Assembly (NCBI GenBank): GCA_963776055.1
Contig: CAVZLD010000014.1
Location: 788,079-852,078, forward strand
DNA length: 64,000 bases
Direction of reading: 5' to 3'
DNA from: CAVZLD01 sp963776055
GTDB lineage: Bacteria; Planctomycetota; Planctomycetia; Pirellulales; Pirellulaceae
Shown: in pieces, positions 36,125-45,502 of the stretch
Position numbering within the stretch: the first letter of the stretch is position 1
Layout: every line of letters starts with the position of its first letter
Notes under the pieces: model-generated
The model's input: the letters and a program-made list of their open reading frames with translations, nothing else
What the model was told of the DNA's origin: nothing
The model's database searches: none
Program-made: the position numbers and the translations under genes

Positions 36125-37194
36125 TGATGTTTGCGCGCTTTCGCACGACTCATTTTCAGCCAGCCGATGGCATACAGTAGGCGCCGTGCGCCGTCGGTAA
36201 CAAGAAAGCGTGCTGCCAACCGCGCGTACCGCAGGCGTTCGCTGGTGGTCAGCGCAGGCAGATCCGGCAGTTCATAGCCCAGTTGCTGCAATTCGTGTCC
36301 CGCGACGCGGATCGCGACCTTCTGCTGGAACAGGTCCATCTTGCGCCAGTTGCCAATCGATCGGGTGGTGACCGGTTGTTGGACCTCATCATGTCCCGAA
36401 CGACGAACCAGCTCCCGCGCCAGCCCGGTGTGATCCAGCATGGTCGGCTCGAACGCCTCGCCCAGGAAGGCGCAGATTTGCTGCAGCGTGGGCTCCGTTT
36501 CCGTGACGAGTTTTTCGTAGCGTACCTGCAGGTAACGCCGCTCGCTCAGCGATCTCCCAGCGGCCTGACCCGCTCGAATATTTCGGGCCCAGTTCCGCAT
36601 CAGGTAATAGATGTCGAAGTACCAGGAACGGTCGCCCCACTTGCGCATCGACGACAGGGCGCTGTCGCGGCCGTCGCGAACGATATGGATGTAGAGTGCG
36701 TCGGGAAAGATCCGGTCGATTTGTGGAATCCACCGCACGTAACTGGGGCCCTTGTCACCCCAGCGTTCTGCTCCCTGCGGGGCGATTCGCAAGCGGTAGA
36801 GTGCGTCCAGGACATGGGCCAGATCGGGGGGATCCAATTGGCGGTAGAACGCGGCGTCGTCCGAAACCAAGTCGGCCCATTCATGATTCATCCGGCCGAT
36901 TTTGCGCACCAGACGCGATACTTGCTGAGCCGTCATTTTTCGACCGGCGTAGTGAGTCAGGTGCGGTACAAAACCGGTCTCTTCCGGGATGTAGATCCGC
37001 GAATGGCTGCTCAGGAGGAACCGCAGCAGCGTTGTTCCTGATCGAGGGTTGCCCACGATGAAAAAAGGGCGTTCGCATCGCGCACAAGAACCGGAGGACG
37101 ACGTTGTCGGGACGCCAGAAACGGGATCGGGAGCGTCGCGTGTCGGGTTCTGGCTGCCGCCCGTATGCGGGGAAGGTCTCACGTGGCTCTCCAT
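36121..37194 (-). CDS. Sulfotransferase family protein
   Basis: 357 aa if started at MESHVRPSP (37194). PAPS-binding 5' motif FFIVGNPRSGTTLLRFLLSS, 3'-phosphate motif LYIHIVRDGRDSALSSMRKW, and the later LQVRYEKLVTETEPTLQQIC. It transfers sulfate from PAPS to a sugar, amine or other acceptor; sulfated polysaccharides are common in marine planctomycete biology. The start is uncertain: the frame is open to 37359 and no strong ribosome-binding site decides. A Cys pair just before the motif (CARCERPFF) suggests the domain start. Operon with the GNAT gene. Confidence 0.85.
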   Translation of the reverse strand: MESHVRPSPHTGGSQNPTRDAPDPVSGVPTTSSSGSCARCERPFFIVGNPRSGTTLLRFLLSSHSRIYIPEETGFVPHLTHYAGRKMTAQQVSRLVRKIGRMNHEWADLVSDDAAFYRQLDPPDLAHVLDALYRLRIAPQGAERWGDKGPSYVRWIPQIDRIFPDALYIHIVRDGRDSALSSMRKWGDRSWYFDIYYLMRNWARNIRAGQAAGRSLSERRYLQVRYEKLVTETEPTLQQICAFLGEAFEPTMLDHTGLARELVRRSGHDEVQQPVTTRSIGNWRKMDLFQQKVAIRVAGHELQQLGYELPDLPALTTSERLRYARLAARFLVTDGARRLLYAIGWLKMSRAKARKHQ

Positions 37195-37383
37195 GGGAGC
37201 ATCGAAAACAGCCCGCCGGTTCCATGGCGCACGCGAAACGGGGACTGAGTCCATGCCACGGGCGGGGCCCCAGGTGGACACCCCTCCCGCTCGAATCAAC
37301 CGGAACGTGCTCGCGTTCGGTTCCCTTGCGATCGGCCGGAACCATCGGTGAGCGCCCAACGGTTCAAAGATAATCCGGCTTCG

Positions 37384-37409
37384 AGAAGTGGGCGATACTG
37401 GACTCGAAG
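37384..37409 (-). other. tRNA 3'-end remnant, possible attachment site
   Basis: Read on the minus strand, TTCGAGTCCAGTATCGCCCA looks like the T-loop, 3' T-stem strand and 3' acceptor strand of a tRNA. The rest of the tRNA is absent: the base-pairing 5' T-stem half does not precede it. Such fragments are left at integration sites. It stands at the border between ordinary genes and the decayed region rich in integrase remnants. Confidence 0.4.
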
Positions 37410-37624
37410 CGAATTTTCTACGTGCTTATGGCACGGTAGTTTACGACAATCACATAACCTCGAACATCCCGGGCACTGCAGAATCCGGTGCATTCGAACT
37501 CGCAATGGACAGTTCCGACCCCGAACTTCTCGCGATTCTCCGGGCGTGGCCCCGTTTGGACCGACGCAGCCGCGGACTGCTCAAGACGGTCGCGAACAGC
37601 CTGCTACCACGGCCTCGGGGGTGA
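37388..37624 (+). CDS. Integrase-tail-like small frame
   Basis: 78 codons starting MGDTGLEANFL, whose first codons are simply the tRNA-like fragment translated. The second half (DSSDPELLAILRAWPRLDRR to the end) resembles the tail also seen at 5526-5705 (ADLQAVIDAWPHL). It is probably the remains of a recombinase C-terminus rather than an independent gene. No ribosome-binding site. Confidence 0.35.
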   Translation: MGDTGLEANFLRAYGTVVYDNHITSNIPGTAESGAFELAMDSSDPELLAILRAWPRLDRRSRGLLKTVANSLLPRPRG

Positions 37625-38240
37625 TTCTGTTACGGCCACAAATCCACCGCGTCATCGTATTCGGTTCTGTCGTGGCTGACCGCTGTACGTCGATCACGCC
37701 AGTGGTGAGCTTCTCCCGCCATTTCCGAAGCTCTCCTCCGGTCGTGGCATGAGCCATTGGGGCAGGCAGGCATCTCCAGCCGCTATGGATTCGTGACAGA
37801 ATGCGGGCCAGAGAAAGTCAGATCCTGAGACATGATCTGTCTCCTTTTCGCATTTCTTAGCGGAGACGTGCTGCAGAGCCGCTTGAGTCAAGGGAATCTT
37901 TTAAGATTCCTGGCAGGAGAGCCTGCATTATGCCGTGGTAACTGCGGCATTTCTCGATGGACGAAGAAGAGGCAAAAGGACTGAGCGAGGGTGGTAGCTG
38001 ACCGTTGCTGCCAGGGCTTCGGTCAATGAAGAGTCCACAATTTTCGGGGTGACGTTTGTCGGATCTTGGAACAAGAAGCAAGGGGAATGGATCAGTCCGA
38101 GAATCTCTGAGCCGCCGGTGGCGGCCGCGATGCAACGCGCCGTTGGAGGCCCGGAATCCCGCGATTGCTCAGAAGAGCCCACGACGCTATCGGCTTGGAC
38201 ACGAGACCCTACCGACCGCGGGACTCGGACCTGATCTCGG
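37625..38240. other. Accessory region without recognisable gene
   Basis: About 600 bases downstream of the integrase-tail frame. Open frames are short and overlapping on both strands, with no convincing start signals. Probably degenerate mobile DNA. Confidence 0.45.
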
Positions 38241-39221
38241 GTGTCAAAACCCCGGACCTCTCGCCCCTTCATCTCCGATGCCAGACGGCTACCACCTCCG
38301 CACTTTACCGACCCGCATTACCCGGCGTGGCTTCCAATCGGTCTACTTCGTGTCGAGGGGATTCGGACGGCAGCACCCTCTTCTTCGCTCTCCGGATCTA
38401 GACGCTGGTCCGGTCGTGCCAGAACCGATCTTCTTCTCAAGCAGCGGCGGGTCCACAGCAGTACCCGCTTCTCTCGAATGCTGCCGGTCCTGCAGGCACC
38501 GGAATCACGATTCCTATTTCACTTCGAATCTCAATTGTCAGAAGCCGAGTGTCGCGCCACATCCGGCTGGAGACATCAGCGTGAACTTCATCCGCAAGAA
38601 CGCTCGCAAGTCGAAACGAGGGCCTGGCCATCATCGAAGAATAGGCAATTTGGGTGGGTTCGCGAGAAGCATTGCATCACGAGTTCCATCTGGAGTTTCT
38701 CAAACATCGTGCGGCCCCGCGTGCGCTTCTCCAGATGCCGCCTGGCCTACCGTCGCTCGGCAGCATGGTGTTCGACGAGAAGGTGTCAGGAACCTCCACA
38801 GGTTTTGACACAGGTATGTCGGTTGGCGAGTCAGATCGCGATCGAATCAGGGGACACGATCGAAGCCAATCCTGGTCAGGTGGGACCGGACGACGGTTCC
38901 GGGCGATCTCCACCGCACGGTCCACCGGTCCAGTCAGACATTGTTCAAAGGGCAGCGACTCACCGCCGACGACAGTCTATCGCAGTGCAACATTGCCGCC
39001 ATCGAACGCTGAAGGAAACCCTCCGGCTGATTACAGTGCCCGAGGAGCCGTCGCAATTCGAGCCAGAGATGTGTTCGATCATCGAGTCGTACCACGAACT
39101 TCGTCCGCGCGACATACTCAGAGGCAAGACGAACAACGAAGTGTACCCTTTACCGTCACCGGCCAACGATTACCCTGCCTCGAGCCTCGCCGATACTGGC
39201 CACGTGCGCCGCCTCATATGA
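38241..39221 (+). pseudogene. Degenerate planctomycete integrase/transposase
   Basis: The last ~70 codons read LKETLRLITVPEEPSQFEPE, then SYHELRPRDILRGKTNNEVY. This is recognisable as the decayed C-terminus of the planctomycete DDE integrase family (compare WYNEHRPHSALRGKTPNEVY at 60755-61012 in this window). The catalytic core is not recognisable: key positions are replaced, and upstream similarity is scattered over frames. A long-dead copy. Confidence 0.5.
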
Positions 39222-40138
39222 AGCCACCGATCGAGATCGTAGGTGAGCCCGTTGTCTCAGTTATATTGACAATGAATTGTCACATGGGCCGTCGTAATTT
39301 GCCGGTCATACGGTTTGCCCAGTCGCGTGGACCTTACGAATCGTGGACGGCGTGCGCTACTATTGCGCTCCAGCCTCGGGTTCAGTATTTCGATTCCACT
39401 GGTTGACAAAGATCATGCAGCTACTGTCGGTATCCCGCGTGTACGCAATGACCGCTACGGCTTTTAGAGTCCGTGTGCAGCCATTCACGCCAAACGTTGG
39501 TGTGGGCTGCTACGGCCGGCTCGTCCTTGCACCGGTCGACGTCCGCGGGAAGCAGAAAACTCAACCCCTACTGATTGACAAGCCAGCATTGTCTATCTAT
39601 AAATGCCTTCCTTCAGAACAGGAGTACCGTCATGGTCACACCTGTGGATTCTCTGGGACGACGCAGTCTGATTGCATCGGATAATGCTTCAGGCAGTCTG
39701 CAGTGGCACAACAGCCTGTCTATCGCCACTTTTCGTCATTGCTCCGGCCGGCGTCTGTTGAACGGGGATGGACTTCGGTCCCCTCAGACAAGCCGCAAGC
39801 TGGTTGCAGAATCTGATACGCCAGACTTTGCACAATCCTGGCTCTCTCGCACGATCATCACTTTCGCCGTTGCGGGGGTGAGTAGTGTAGGGCGGCAAAC
39901 AATAGAGAACAACTGAGTTTGAAACACCGAAAAACGGAGTGTGCGGGTACGGCACTCACCATGGTGTCGCATATGACATTCATATTGCACACCAGCGGCG
40001 GCGAAGCGTTTCTGAGTAGATTCTTCCCGACGCGTTGAGAGAACTCTATCGAGGCTGGAGCGGGAGGAATTCGCCGTGAATTGACCGCTTCGAGCGCTTC
40101 ATTTCTGCAAGGTAACCGTATCTCAGGACGCCTTCAAA
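39222..40138. other. Long upstream region of giant gene, no clear gene
   Basis: About 900 bases. One small plus-strand frame (ATG at 39632, MVTPVDSLGRRSL, to 39916) has ggag before it, but no recognisable family. The region should also hold the promoter of the giant locus, which I cannot point to. Likely partly degenerate mobile DNA. Confidence 0.4.
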
Positions 40139-42385
40139 ATGAGATGTGCACACAATCCAACAATCGTTCGACGGTTCCGATCTCGGTGGTTTCGCAGCTC
40201 GAGGGCGACCAAGAGACTTCGGTCGATGTGGAGGGCGCAGACACACAAGCCGCACGCTGAATCCTTAGAACCCCGATACATGTTGACGGGTATCGCAGAA
40301 GTCGAGCCGAACGACGTCATCGGGTCGCCGACCGTCCTGACGCTCGTCGAGGATCCGACTAGCAGCGGTATGCTGACCGCCTTCGGCGAGGGCTCGATTG
40401 GCTCGGCCGCCGCTTACGACTATTGGAGTGATCCCGATTACTGGAGATTTCCGGCGCTCGCCGGGGATGTGGTTTCCATCGCCGTAGCCACGCCCGGCAG
40501 CGACGTTGACTCATATGTCCAACTGCGGAACTCTGCTGACGGCGTACTCGCGACAAATGACAACAGCGGCGCCGATACGGACGCGTTCATCAGTCACTTT
40601 TCGATTCAAAGCAGTGGCAACTATTTTGTTCGCGTTGGTAAGGGCTACTCCAGCACCGTAACTGGCGCCTACCAGCTGCGAGTCGATGTGGCGCGGGACA
40701 TCAATCACGAGTCGGATGAAAATTACGCCAATGATTCAATCGGCGGAGCCGATTTGCCAAATTTGAGTAAAGGTGCGACTACGGAGGTCGTCGGTAAAGT
40801 GTCCGGCACAATCATGGCCGCTGAAGGCACAAACACGGACGAAGATTATTATTCGCTGGGCACACTCGATCAAGACAATGTCGTCAACCTCGAGCTACTG
40901 CTGCCGGCTTTAAGCACGCTTAATGGCAAGGTGCACGTCGTCGATAGCGGCGGCACGAATCTACCCGATAGCGACGGAAATCCGAACGACAGCTCGTTTA
41001 CCGGAACGGTTGCTACAAACGACGAATATTATGCCGTCGTGGAGGCAAATTCTGGCAGCGGTCCGCTTGCGCAATATTTGCTCGACATCAGCGTTGATGA
41101 TAATGTCTCGCCGACCGTAACCAACGTCGTTGGTCTTCCTGCGGAAGCAGAAACGTCATCCGAGGTGATCAGTTCGCTATCGGTCACTTTCAGTGAACGG
41201 ATGGATCCTGCCACAGTCCTGGCCACAGGTGCATTCGATCTCAGAGAGAAAGGGGCCGACGGTGTATTCGACACGGATGATGATATCGAAGTGAATCTGG
41301 TCGCGGAAAGCGGGTTTGATGAGTTCACGCGAACGATTGGACTATTCCTGCAGGAAGGACCACTCTCCAGTGGTGACTATCGATTCACAATTGCCAATAC
41401 GGTCGAAGATCGTGCCGGCAACCAGTTGGATGGGGACGGCAATGGGATCGGGGGTGATGCATTTGTACGTACCTTCACACTGGATTTGCCCGCGACTTTT
41501 GTGCTGGAAGGTCCGAACAACGATGAGATCTCCGGTGCGACTCTGCTTCTGCTGACGGAGGATCCCGCGGGGAGCGGTCTGTGGCTGGGATTTGGCTTGG
41601 GCTCTCAGGACCCGGGCGGCTATCGGGCGGACCCGGACTACTGGAGTTTTACGGCGGAAGCGGGAGACCGGGTGGCGATTGCGGTCGACACACCCAACAG
41701 CGACGTGGACGCGTACGTCGAACTTCACAACGAGTCCGGCTATCTCACGTACGACTACGACAGCGGGCCGGGCTACGACGCCTACATCAGCCATTACGAG
41801 ATTCCCGCCGACGGCACCTATTACGTGCTCGTGGAAAACGAGTCGAGCGCAACCGGCAGCTATCAGCTGCGGGTGGAACGGGCGCGCGGCATCGATCTGG
41901 AATCGGACAAGTCGTACAACAACGACACGATCGGCGGAGCGGATCTCGTCACGCTCGTGCAAACCGGCAACCAGCGCAGCGGTACCGTCGCCGGCACGAT
42001 CATGATGCCGGAGTCGACAAACGAAGACGAAGATCGGTTTCAGCTGGGCCTGTTGAATGTGGGCAACGAGATCGATCTGGCCGTGACGCTGCCTTCGAGC
42101 AGCTCCCTGGTACCGGTGTTACGAGTGCTCGATGCGTCGGAGACCCCGTTGGCGGATGCCGACAGCGATCCGACGAATGGATTCCAGGCAACCATCACGG
42201 CGGACGGAGAGTACTATGCGGAGGTAAGCAACGAGTACTGGGTCTACAACGGGCACCGCTACGAGCTGCTGGAGAGCCAGACCTGGGACAATGCCGAAGC
42301 GGCGGCGGTGGCGCTGGGCGGTCATCTGGTGACGATCGACGACCAGGCCGAACAGGATTGGATCCAGCAGACCTTGGGCGGGTGA
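40139..42385 (+). CDS. Giant protein fragment 1: LEPR-XLL and PPC/Ig units
   Basis: 748 codons. Very basic N-terminus (RRFRSRWFRSSRATKRLRS), LEPRYMLTG, then a unit from ~40310 to 41512. Its PPC-like strands read DYWRFPALAGDVVSIAVATP, DVDSYVQLRNSADGVLATND and GAYQLRV. A second PPC-like strand group holds NDEYYAVVEANSGSGPLAQY. The Ig-like domain reads SVTFSERMDPATVLATGAFD and DYRFTIANTVEDRAGNQLDG. Repeat copy 1 begins at 41554. The frame stops at 42385, where TTGGGCGGGTGA appears to lack one G needed to continue as GGVNRWIGLHD. Confidence 0.75.
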   Translation: MRCAHNPTIVRRFRSRWFRSSRATKRLRSMWRAQTHKPHAESLEPRYMLTGIAEVEPNDVIGSPTVLTLVEDPTSSGMLTAFGEGSIGSAAAYDYWSDPDYWRFPALAGDVVSIAVATPGSDVDSYVQLRNSADGVLATNDNSGADTDAFISHFSIQSSGNYFVRVGKGYSSTVTGAYQLRVDVARDINHESDENYANDSIGGADLPNLSKGATTEVVGKVSGTIMAAEGTNTDEDYYSLGTLDQDNVVNLELLLPALSTLNGKVHVVDSGGTNLPDSDGNPNDSSFTGTVATNDEYYAVVEANSGSGPLAQYLLDISVDDNVSPTVTNVVGLPAEAETSSEVISSLSVTFSERMDPATVLATGAFDLREKGADGVFDTDDDIEVNLVAESGFDEFTRTIGLFLQEGPLSSGDYRFTIANTVEDRAGNQLDGDGNGIGGDAFVRTFTLDLPATFVLEGPNNDEISGATLLLLTEDPAGSGLWLGFGLGSQDPGGYRADPDYWSFTAEAGDRVAIAVDTPNSDVDAYVELHNESGYLTYDYDSGPGYDAYISHYEIPADGTYYVLVENESSATGSYQLRVERARGIDLESDKSYNNDTIGGADLVTLVQTGNQRSGTVAGTIMMPESTNEDEDRFQLGLLNVGNEIDLAVTLPSSSSLVPVLRVLDASETPLADADSDPTNGFQATITADGEYYAEVSNEYWVYNGHRYELLESQTWDNAEAAAVALGGHLVTIDDQAEQDWIQQTLGG

Positions 42386-43528
42386 ATCGCTGGATCGGAC
42401 TGCACGATGCGAGCACCACCGATACGTTTGTGTGGGTCGATGGCACGCCGGTCAGTTATACAAACTGGGCCAGTGGTGAACCGAACACACCGAGTTATGA
42501 CGGGGCGTACATCCACTCGAGCAATGGCTTCTGGTACGACTATTACAAGCCCAACAGCCTCTACGGGATTGCGGAGTGGCCCGACTTGGCAGGGCGGAGC
42601 TTTGCCGGTGCCGGTCCCTTGGCGCAGTACCTGCTGAACATCACGGTAACGGATCCGATTCCGCCGGAGGTTGTTGCGGTGAGTCGGCTTCCGGACGGGG
42701 CGGACGACGGACGAGCTGATCGCGACCTTCCAGGTGACGATGAGCGAGGCGCTGGATCCGCAGACGGTCAACACACCGATCTACGACTATCTCGTCGACA
42801 ATGGACATACATATGTGCTGAGTCACGATGCCATGACCTGGAGCGCCGCACGGGCGTACGCCCAATCGCTCGGCGGAGATCTCGTCACGATCGATGACGC
42901 TGCCGAAGATGCCGTGTTATACGCTGCCTTCGGCAGCGTTACCTACTGGACCGGACTGAATGACATCACCACCGAAGGGACTTGGGAGTGGGCCGATGGC
43001 AGTTCCTCCGCCTACCGGAACTGGGGATCCTCCTACAACGACGTCAACTATGACGCCGTGTATGTGAACAGTAGCAATGGGCTGTGGTATACAGGCAATC
43101 CAGCGTGGGCGTATCACGGCGCTGTTCGAGATTCCCACGGCGACGGGGGATAGCGACGCGGACGGGATTCCGAACGAGGTTGATTCACATCCGTCCGATC
43201 CGCTGAACGGCTGGGATCTGCGGGAAGCGGGCGGCGACGGCACGTTTGATACGGCGGATGACGACGTGTACGACCTGCGCGTGTCCCCGACGTACACGTC
43301 GGGAGCGAACATCAGCCTGCGGGTCTACGACGGCCCACTGCAGGACGGCACGTATCGGTTGACAATCCGCTCCAGCCTGACCGACGTCGTCGGCAATCCG
43401 CTGGATGGCAACGGCGATGGCACAGGTGGCGACGACTATGTGCAGACGTTTACCGTCGATCTGCCCGACGGATACGTGTACGAAGGCCGTCAGAATGATA
43501 CGGTGGAAGATGCGACACCGCTGCCGCT
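41554..43528 (+). repeat. Tandem repeat copy 1 (1975 bp)
   Basis: Unit phased at gacggaggatcc. Encodes PPC-like domain, lectin module A, Ig-like half, lectin module B and the Ig-like remainder. Lesions relative to the intact 1974-bp unit: -1 at 42375-42382, +1 at ~42700, +1 at 43116-43122, giving a net +1 and hence 1975 bp. The most divergent of the three full copies. Confidence 0.85.
42734..43153 (+). CDS. Giant protein fragment 2: C-type-lectin-like module B, copy 1
   Basis: In-frame piece after a one-base insertion near 42700. It contains the second lectin-like module: NGHTYVLSHDAMTWSAARAY, LGGDLVTIDDAAED, YWTGLNDITTEGTWEWADGS, then NWGSSYNDVNYDAVYVNSSN. It loses frame again at 43116-43122, where cacggcgc has one base more than the other copies. 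The preceding lectin module A part (about 42395-42700) is in another frame. Confidence 0.55.
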   Translation: MTMSEALDPQTVNTPIYDYLVDNGHTYVLSHDAMTWSAARAYAQSLGGDLVTIDDAAEDAVLYAAFGSVTYWTGLNDITTEGTWEWADGSSSAYRNWGSSYNDVNYDAVYVNSSNGLWYTGNPAWAYHGAVRDSHGDGG

Positions 43529-44360
43529 GACGGAGGATCCTTCGGGGAGCGGTCTGTCGCTCGGATTTGGCTTGGGATCGCAGGACCCGGGCGGCTCTTG
43601 GGCGGACCCGGACTACTGGAGTTTTGCGGCAGAAGCGGGAGACCGGGTGGCGATTGCGGTCGACACACCCAACAGCAACGTGGACGCGTACGTCGAACTT
43701 CACAACGAGTCCGGCTATCTCACGTACGACTACGACAGCGGGCCGGGCTACGACGCCTACATCAGCCATTACGAGATTCCCGCCGACGGCACCTATTACG
43801 TGCTCGTGGAAAACGAGTCGAGTGCAACCGGCAGCTATCAGCTGCGAGTGGAACGGGCGCGCGGCATCGATCTCGAATCGGACAAGTCGTACAACAACGA
43901 TTCGATCGGCGGAGCGGATCTCGTCACGCTCGTGCAAACCGGCAACCAGCGCAGCGGTACCGTCGCCGGCACGATCATGATGCCGGAGTCGACAAACGAA
44001 GACGAAGATCGGTTTCAGCTGGGCCTGTTGAATGTGGGCAACGAGATCGATCTGGCCGTGACGCTGCCTTCGAGCAGCTCCCTGGTACCGGTGTTACGAG
44101 TGCTCGATGCGTCGGAGACCCCGTTGGCGGATGCCGACAGCGATCCGACGAATGGATTCCAGGCAACCATCACGGCAGACGGAGAATACTATGCGGAGGT
44201 AAGCAACGAGTACTGGGTCTACAACGGGCACCGCTACGAGCTGCTGGAGAGCCAGACCTGGGACAATGCCGAAGCGGCGGCGGTGGCGCGGGGCGGTCAT
44301 CTGGTGACGATCGACGACCAGGCCGAACAGGATTGGATCCAGCAGACCTTGGGGGGGTGA
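43077..44360 (+). CDS. Giant protein fragment 3: end of copy 1, start of copy 2
   Basis: Resumes at ALFEIPTATGDSDADG, completes the Ig-like domain (DLREAGGDGTFDTADDD, GTYRLTIRSSLTDVVGNPLD), then runs through the PPC-like part of copy 2 and into lectin module A (NGHRYELLESQTWDNAEAAA). It stops at 44360, where the G-run has 7 G (44351-44357) against 8 in copy 3. Confidence 0.65.
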   Translation: MGCGIQAIQRGRITALFEIPTATGDSDADGIPNEVDSHPSDPLNGWDLREAGGDGTFDTADDDVYDLRVSPTYTSGANISLRVYDGPLQDGTYRLTIRSSLTDVVGNPLDGNGDGTGGDDYVQTFTVDLPDGYVYEGRQNDTVEDATPLPLTEDPSGSGLSLGFGLGSQDPGGSWADPDYWSFAAEAGDRVAIAVDTPNSNVDAYVELHNESGYLTYDYDSGPGYDAYISHYEIPADGTYYVLVENESSATGSYQLRVERARGIDLESDKSYNNDSIGGADLVTLVQTGNQRSGTVAGTIMMPESTNEDEDRFQLGLLNVGNEIDLAVTLPSSSSLVPVLRVLDASETPLADADSDPTNGFQATITADGEYYAEVSNEYWVYNGHRYELLESQTWDNAEAAAVARGGHLVTIDDQAEQDWIQQTLGG

Positions 44361-45502
44361 ATCGCTGGATCGGACTGCACGATGCTGAGCACCACCGATA
44401 CGTTTGTGTGGGTCGACGGCACGCCGGTCAGTTATACAAACTGGGCCAGTGGTGAACCGAACACACCGAGTTATGACGGGGCGTACATCCACTCGAGCAA
44501 TGGCTTCTGGTACGACTATTACAAGCCCAACAGCCTCTACGCGATTGCGGAGTGGCCCGACTTGGCAGGGCGGAGCTTTGCCGGTGCCGGTCCCTTGGCG
44601 CAGTACCTGCTGAACATCACGGTAACGGATCCGATTCCGCCGGAGGTTGTTGCGGTGAGTCGGCTTCCGGACGGGGCGGCGACGGACGAGCTGATCGCGA
44701 CCTTCCAGGTGACGATGAGCGAGGCGCTCGATCCGCAGACGGTCAACACACCGATCTACGACTATCTCGTCGACAATGGACATACATATGTGCTGAGTCA
44801 CGATGCCATGACCTGGAGTGCCGCACGGGCGTACGCCCAATCGCTCGGCGGAGATCTCGTCACGATCGATGACGCTGCCGAAGATGCCGTGTTATACGCT
44901 GCCTTCGGCAGCGTTACCTACTGGACCGGACTGAATGACATCACCACCGAAGGGACTTGGGAGTGGGCCGATGGCAGTTCCTCCGCCTACCGGAACTGGG
45001 GATCCTCCTACAACGACGTCAACTATGACGCCGTGTATGTGAACAGTAGCAATGGGCTGTGGTATACAGGCAATCCAGCGTGGGCGTATCACGCGCTGTT
45101 CGAGATTCCCACGGCGACGGGGGATAGCGACGCGGACGGGATTCCGAACGAGGTTGATTCACATCCGTCCGATCCGCTGAACGGCTGGGATCTGCGGGAA
45201 GCGGGCGGCGACGGCACGTTTGATACGGCGGATGACGACGTGTACGACCTGCGCGTGTCCCCGACGTACACGTCGGGAGCGAACATCAGCCTGCGGGTCT
45301 ACGACGGCCCACTGCAGGACGGCACGTATCGGTTGACAATCCGCTCCAGCCTGACCGACGTCGTCGGCAATCCGCTGGATGGCAACGGCGATGGCACAGG
45401 TGGCGACGACTATGTGCAGACGTTTACCGTCGATCTGCCCGACGGATACGTGTACGAAGGCCGTCAGAATGATACGGTGGAAGATGCGACACCGCTGCCG
45501 CT
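43529..45502 (+). repeat. Tandem repeat copy 2 (1974 bp)
   Basis: Nearly identical to copy 3, differing at a few single bases. Lesions: -1 in the G-run 44351-44357 and +1 at 44381-44390 (gctgag), net 0, hence 1974 bp. Confidence 0.88.

Noticed and set aside
37388..37420. MGDTGLE peptide as a real protein start
   Set aside because: The codons coincide with a tRNA-like 3' end; this peptide is a translation artefact seen wherever such sequence is read as protein.
41581..42897. Long Arg-rich plus-strand frames inside the repeats
   Set aside because: They are alternative-phase readings of the repeat; only their parts after a frameshift (e.g. NRWIGLHDASTTDTF) are the true reading.
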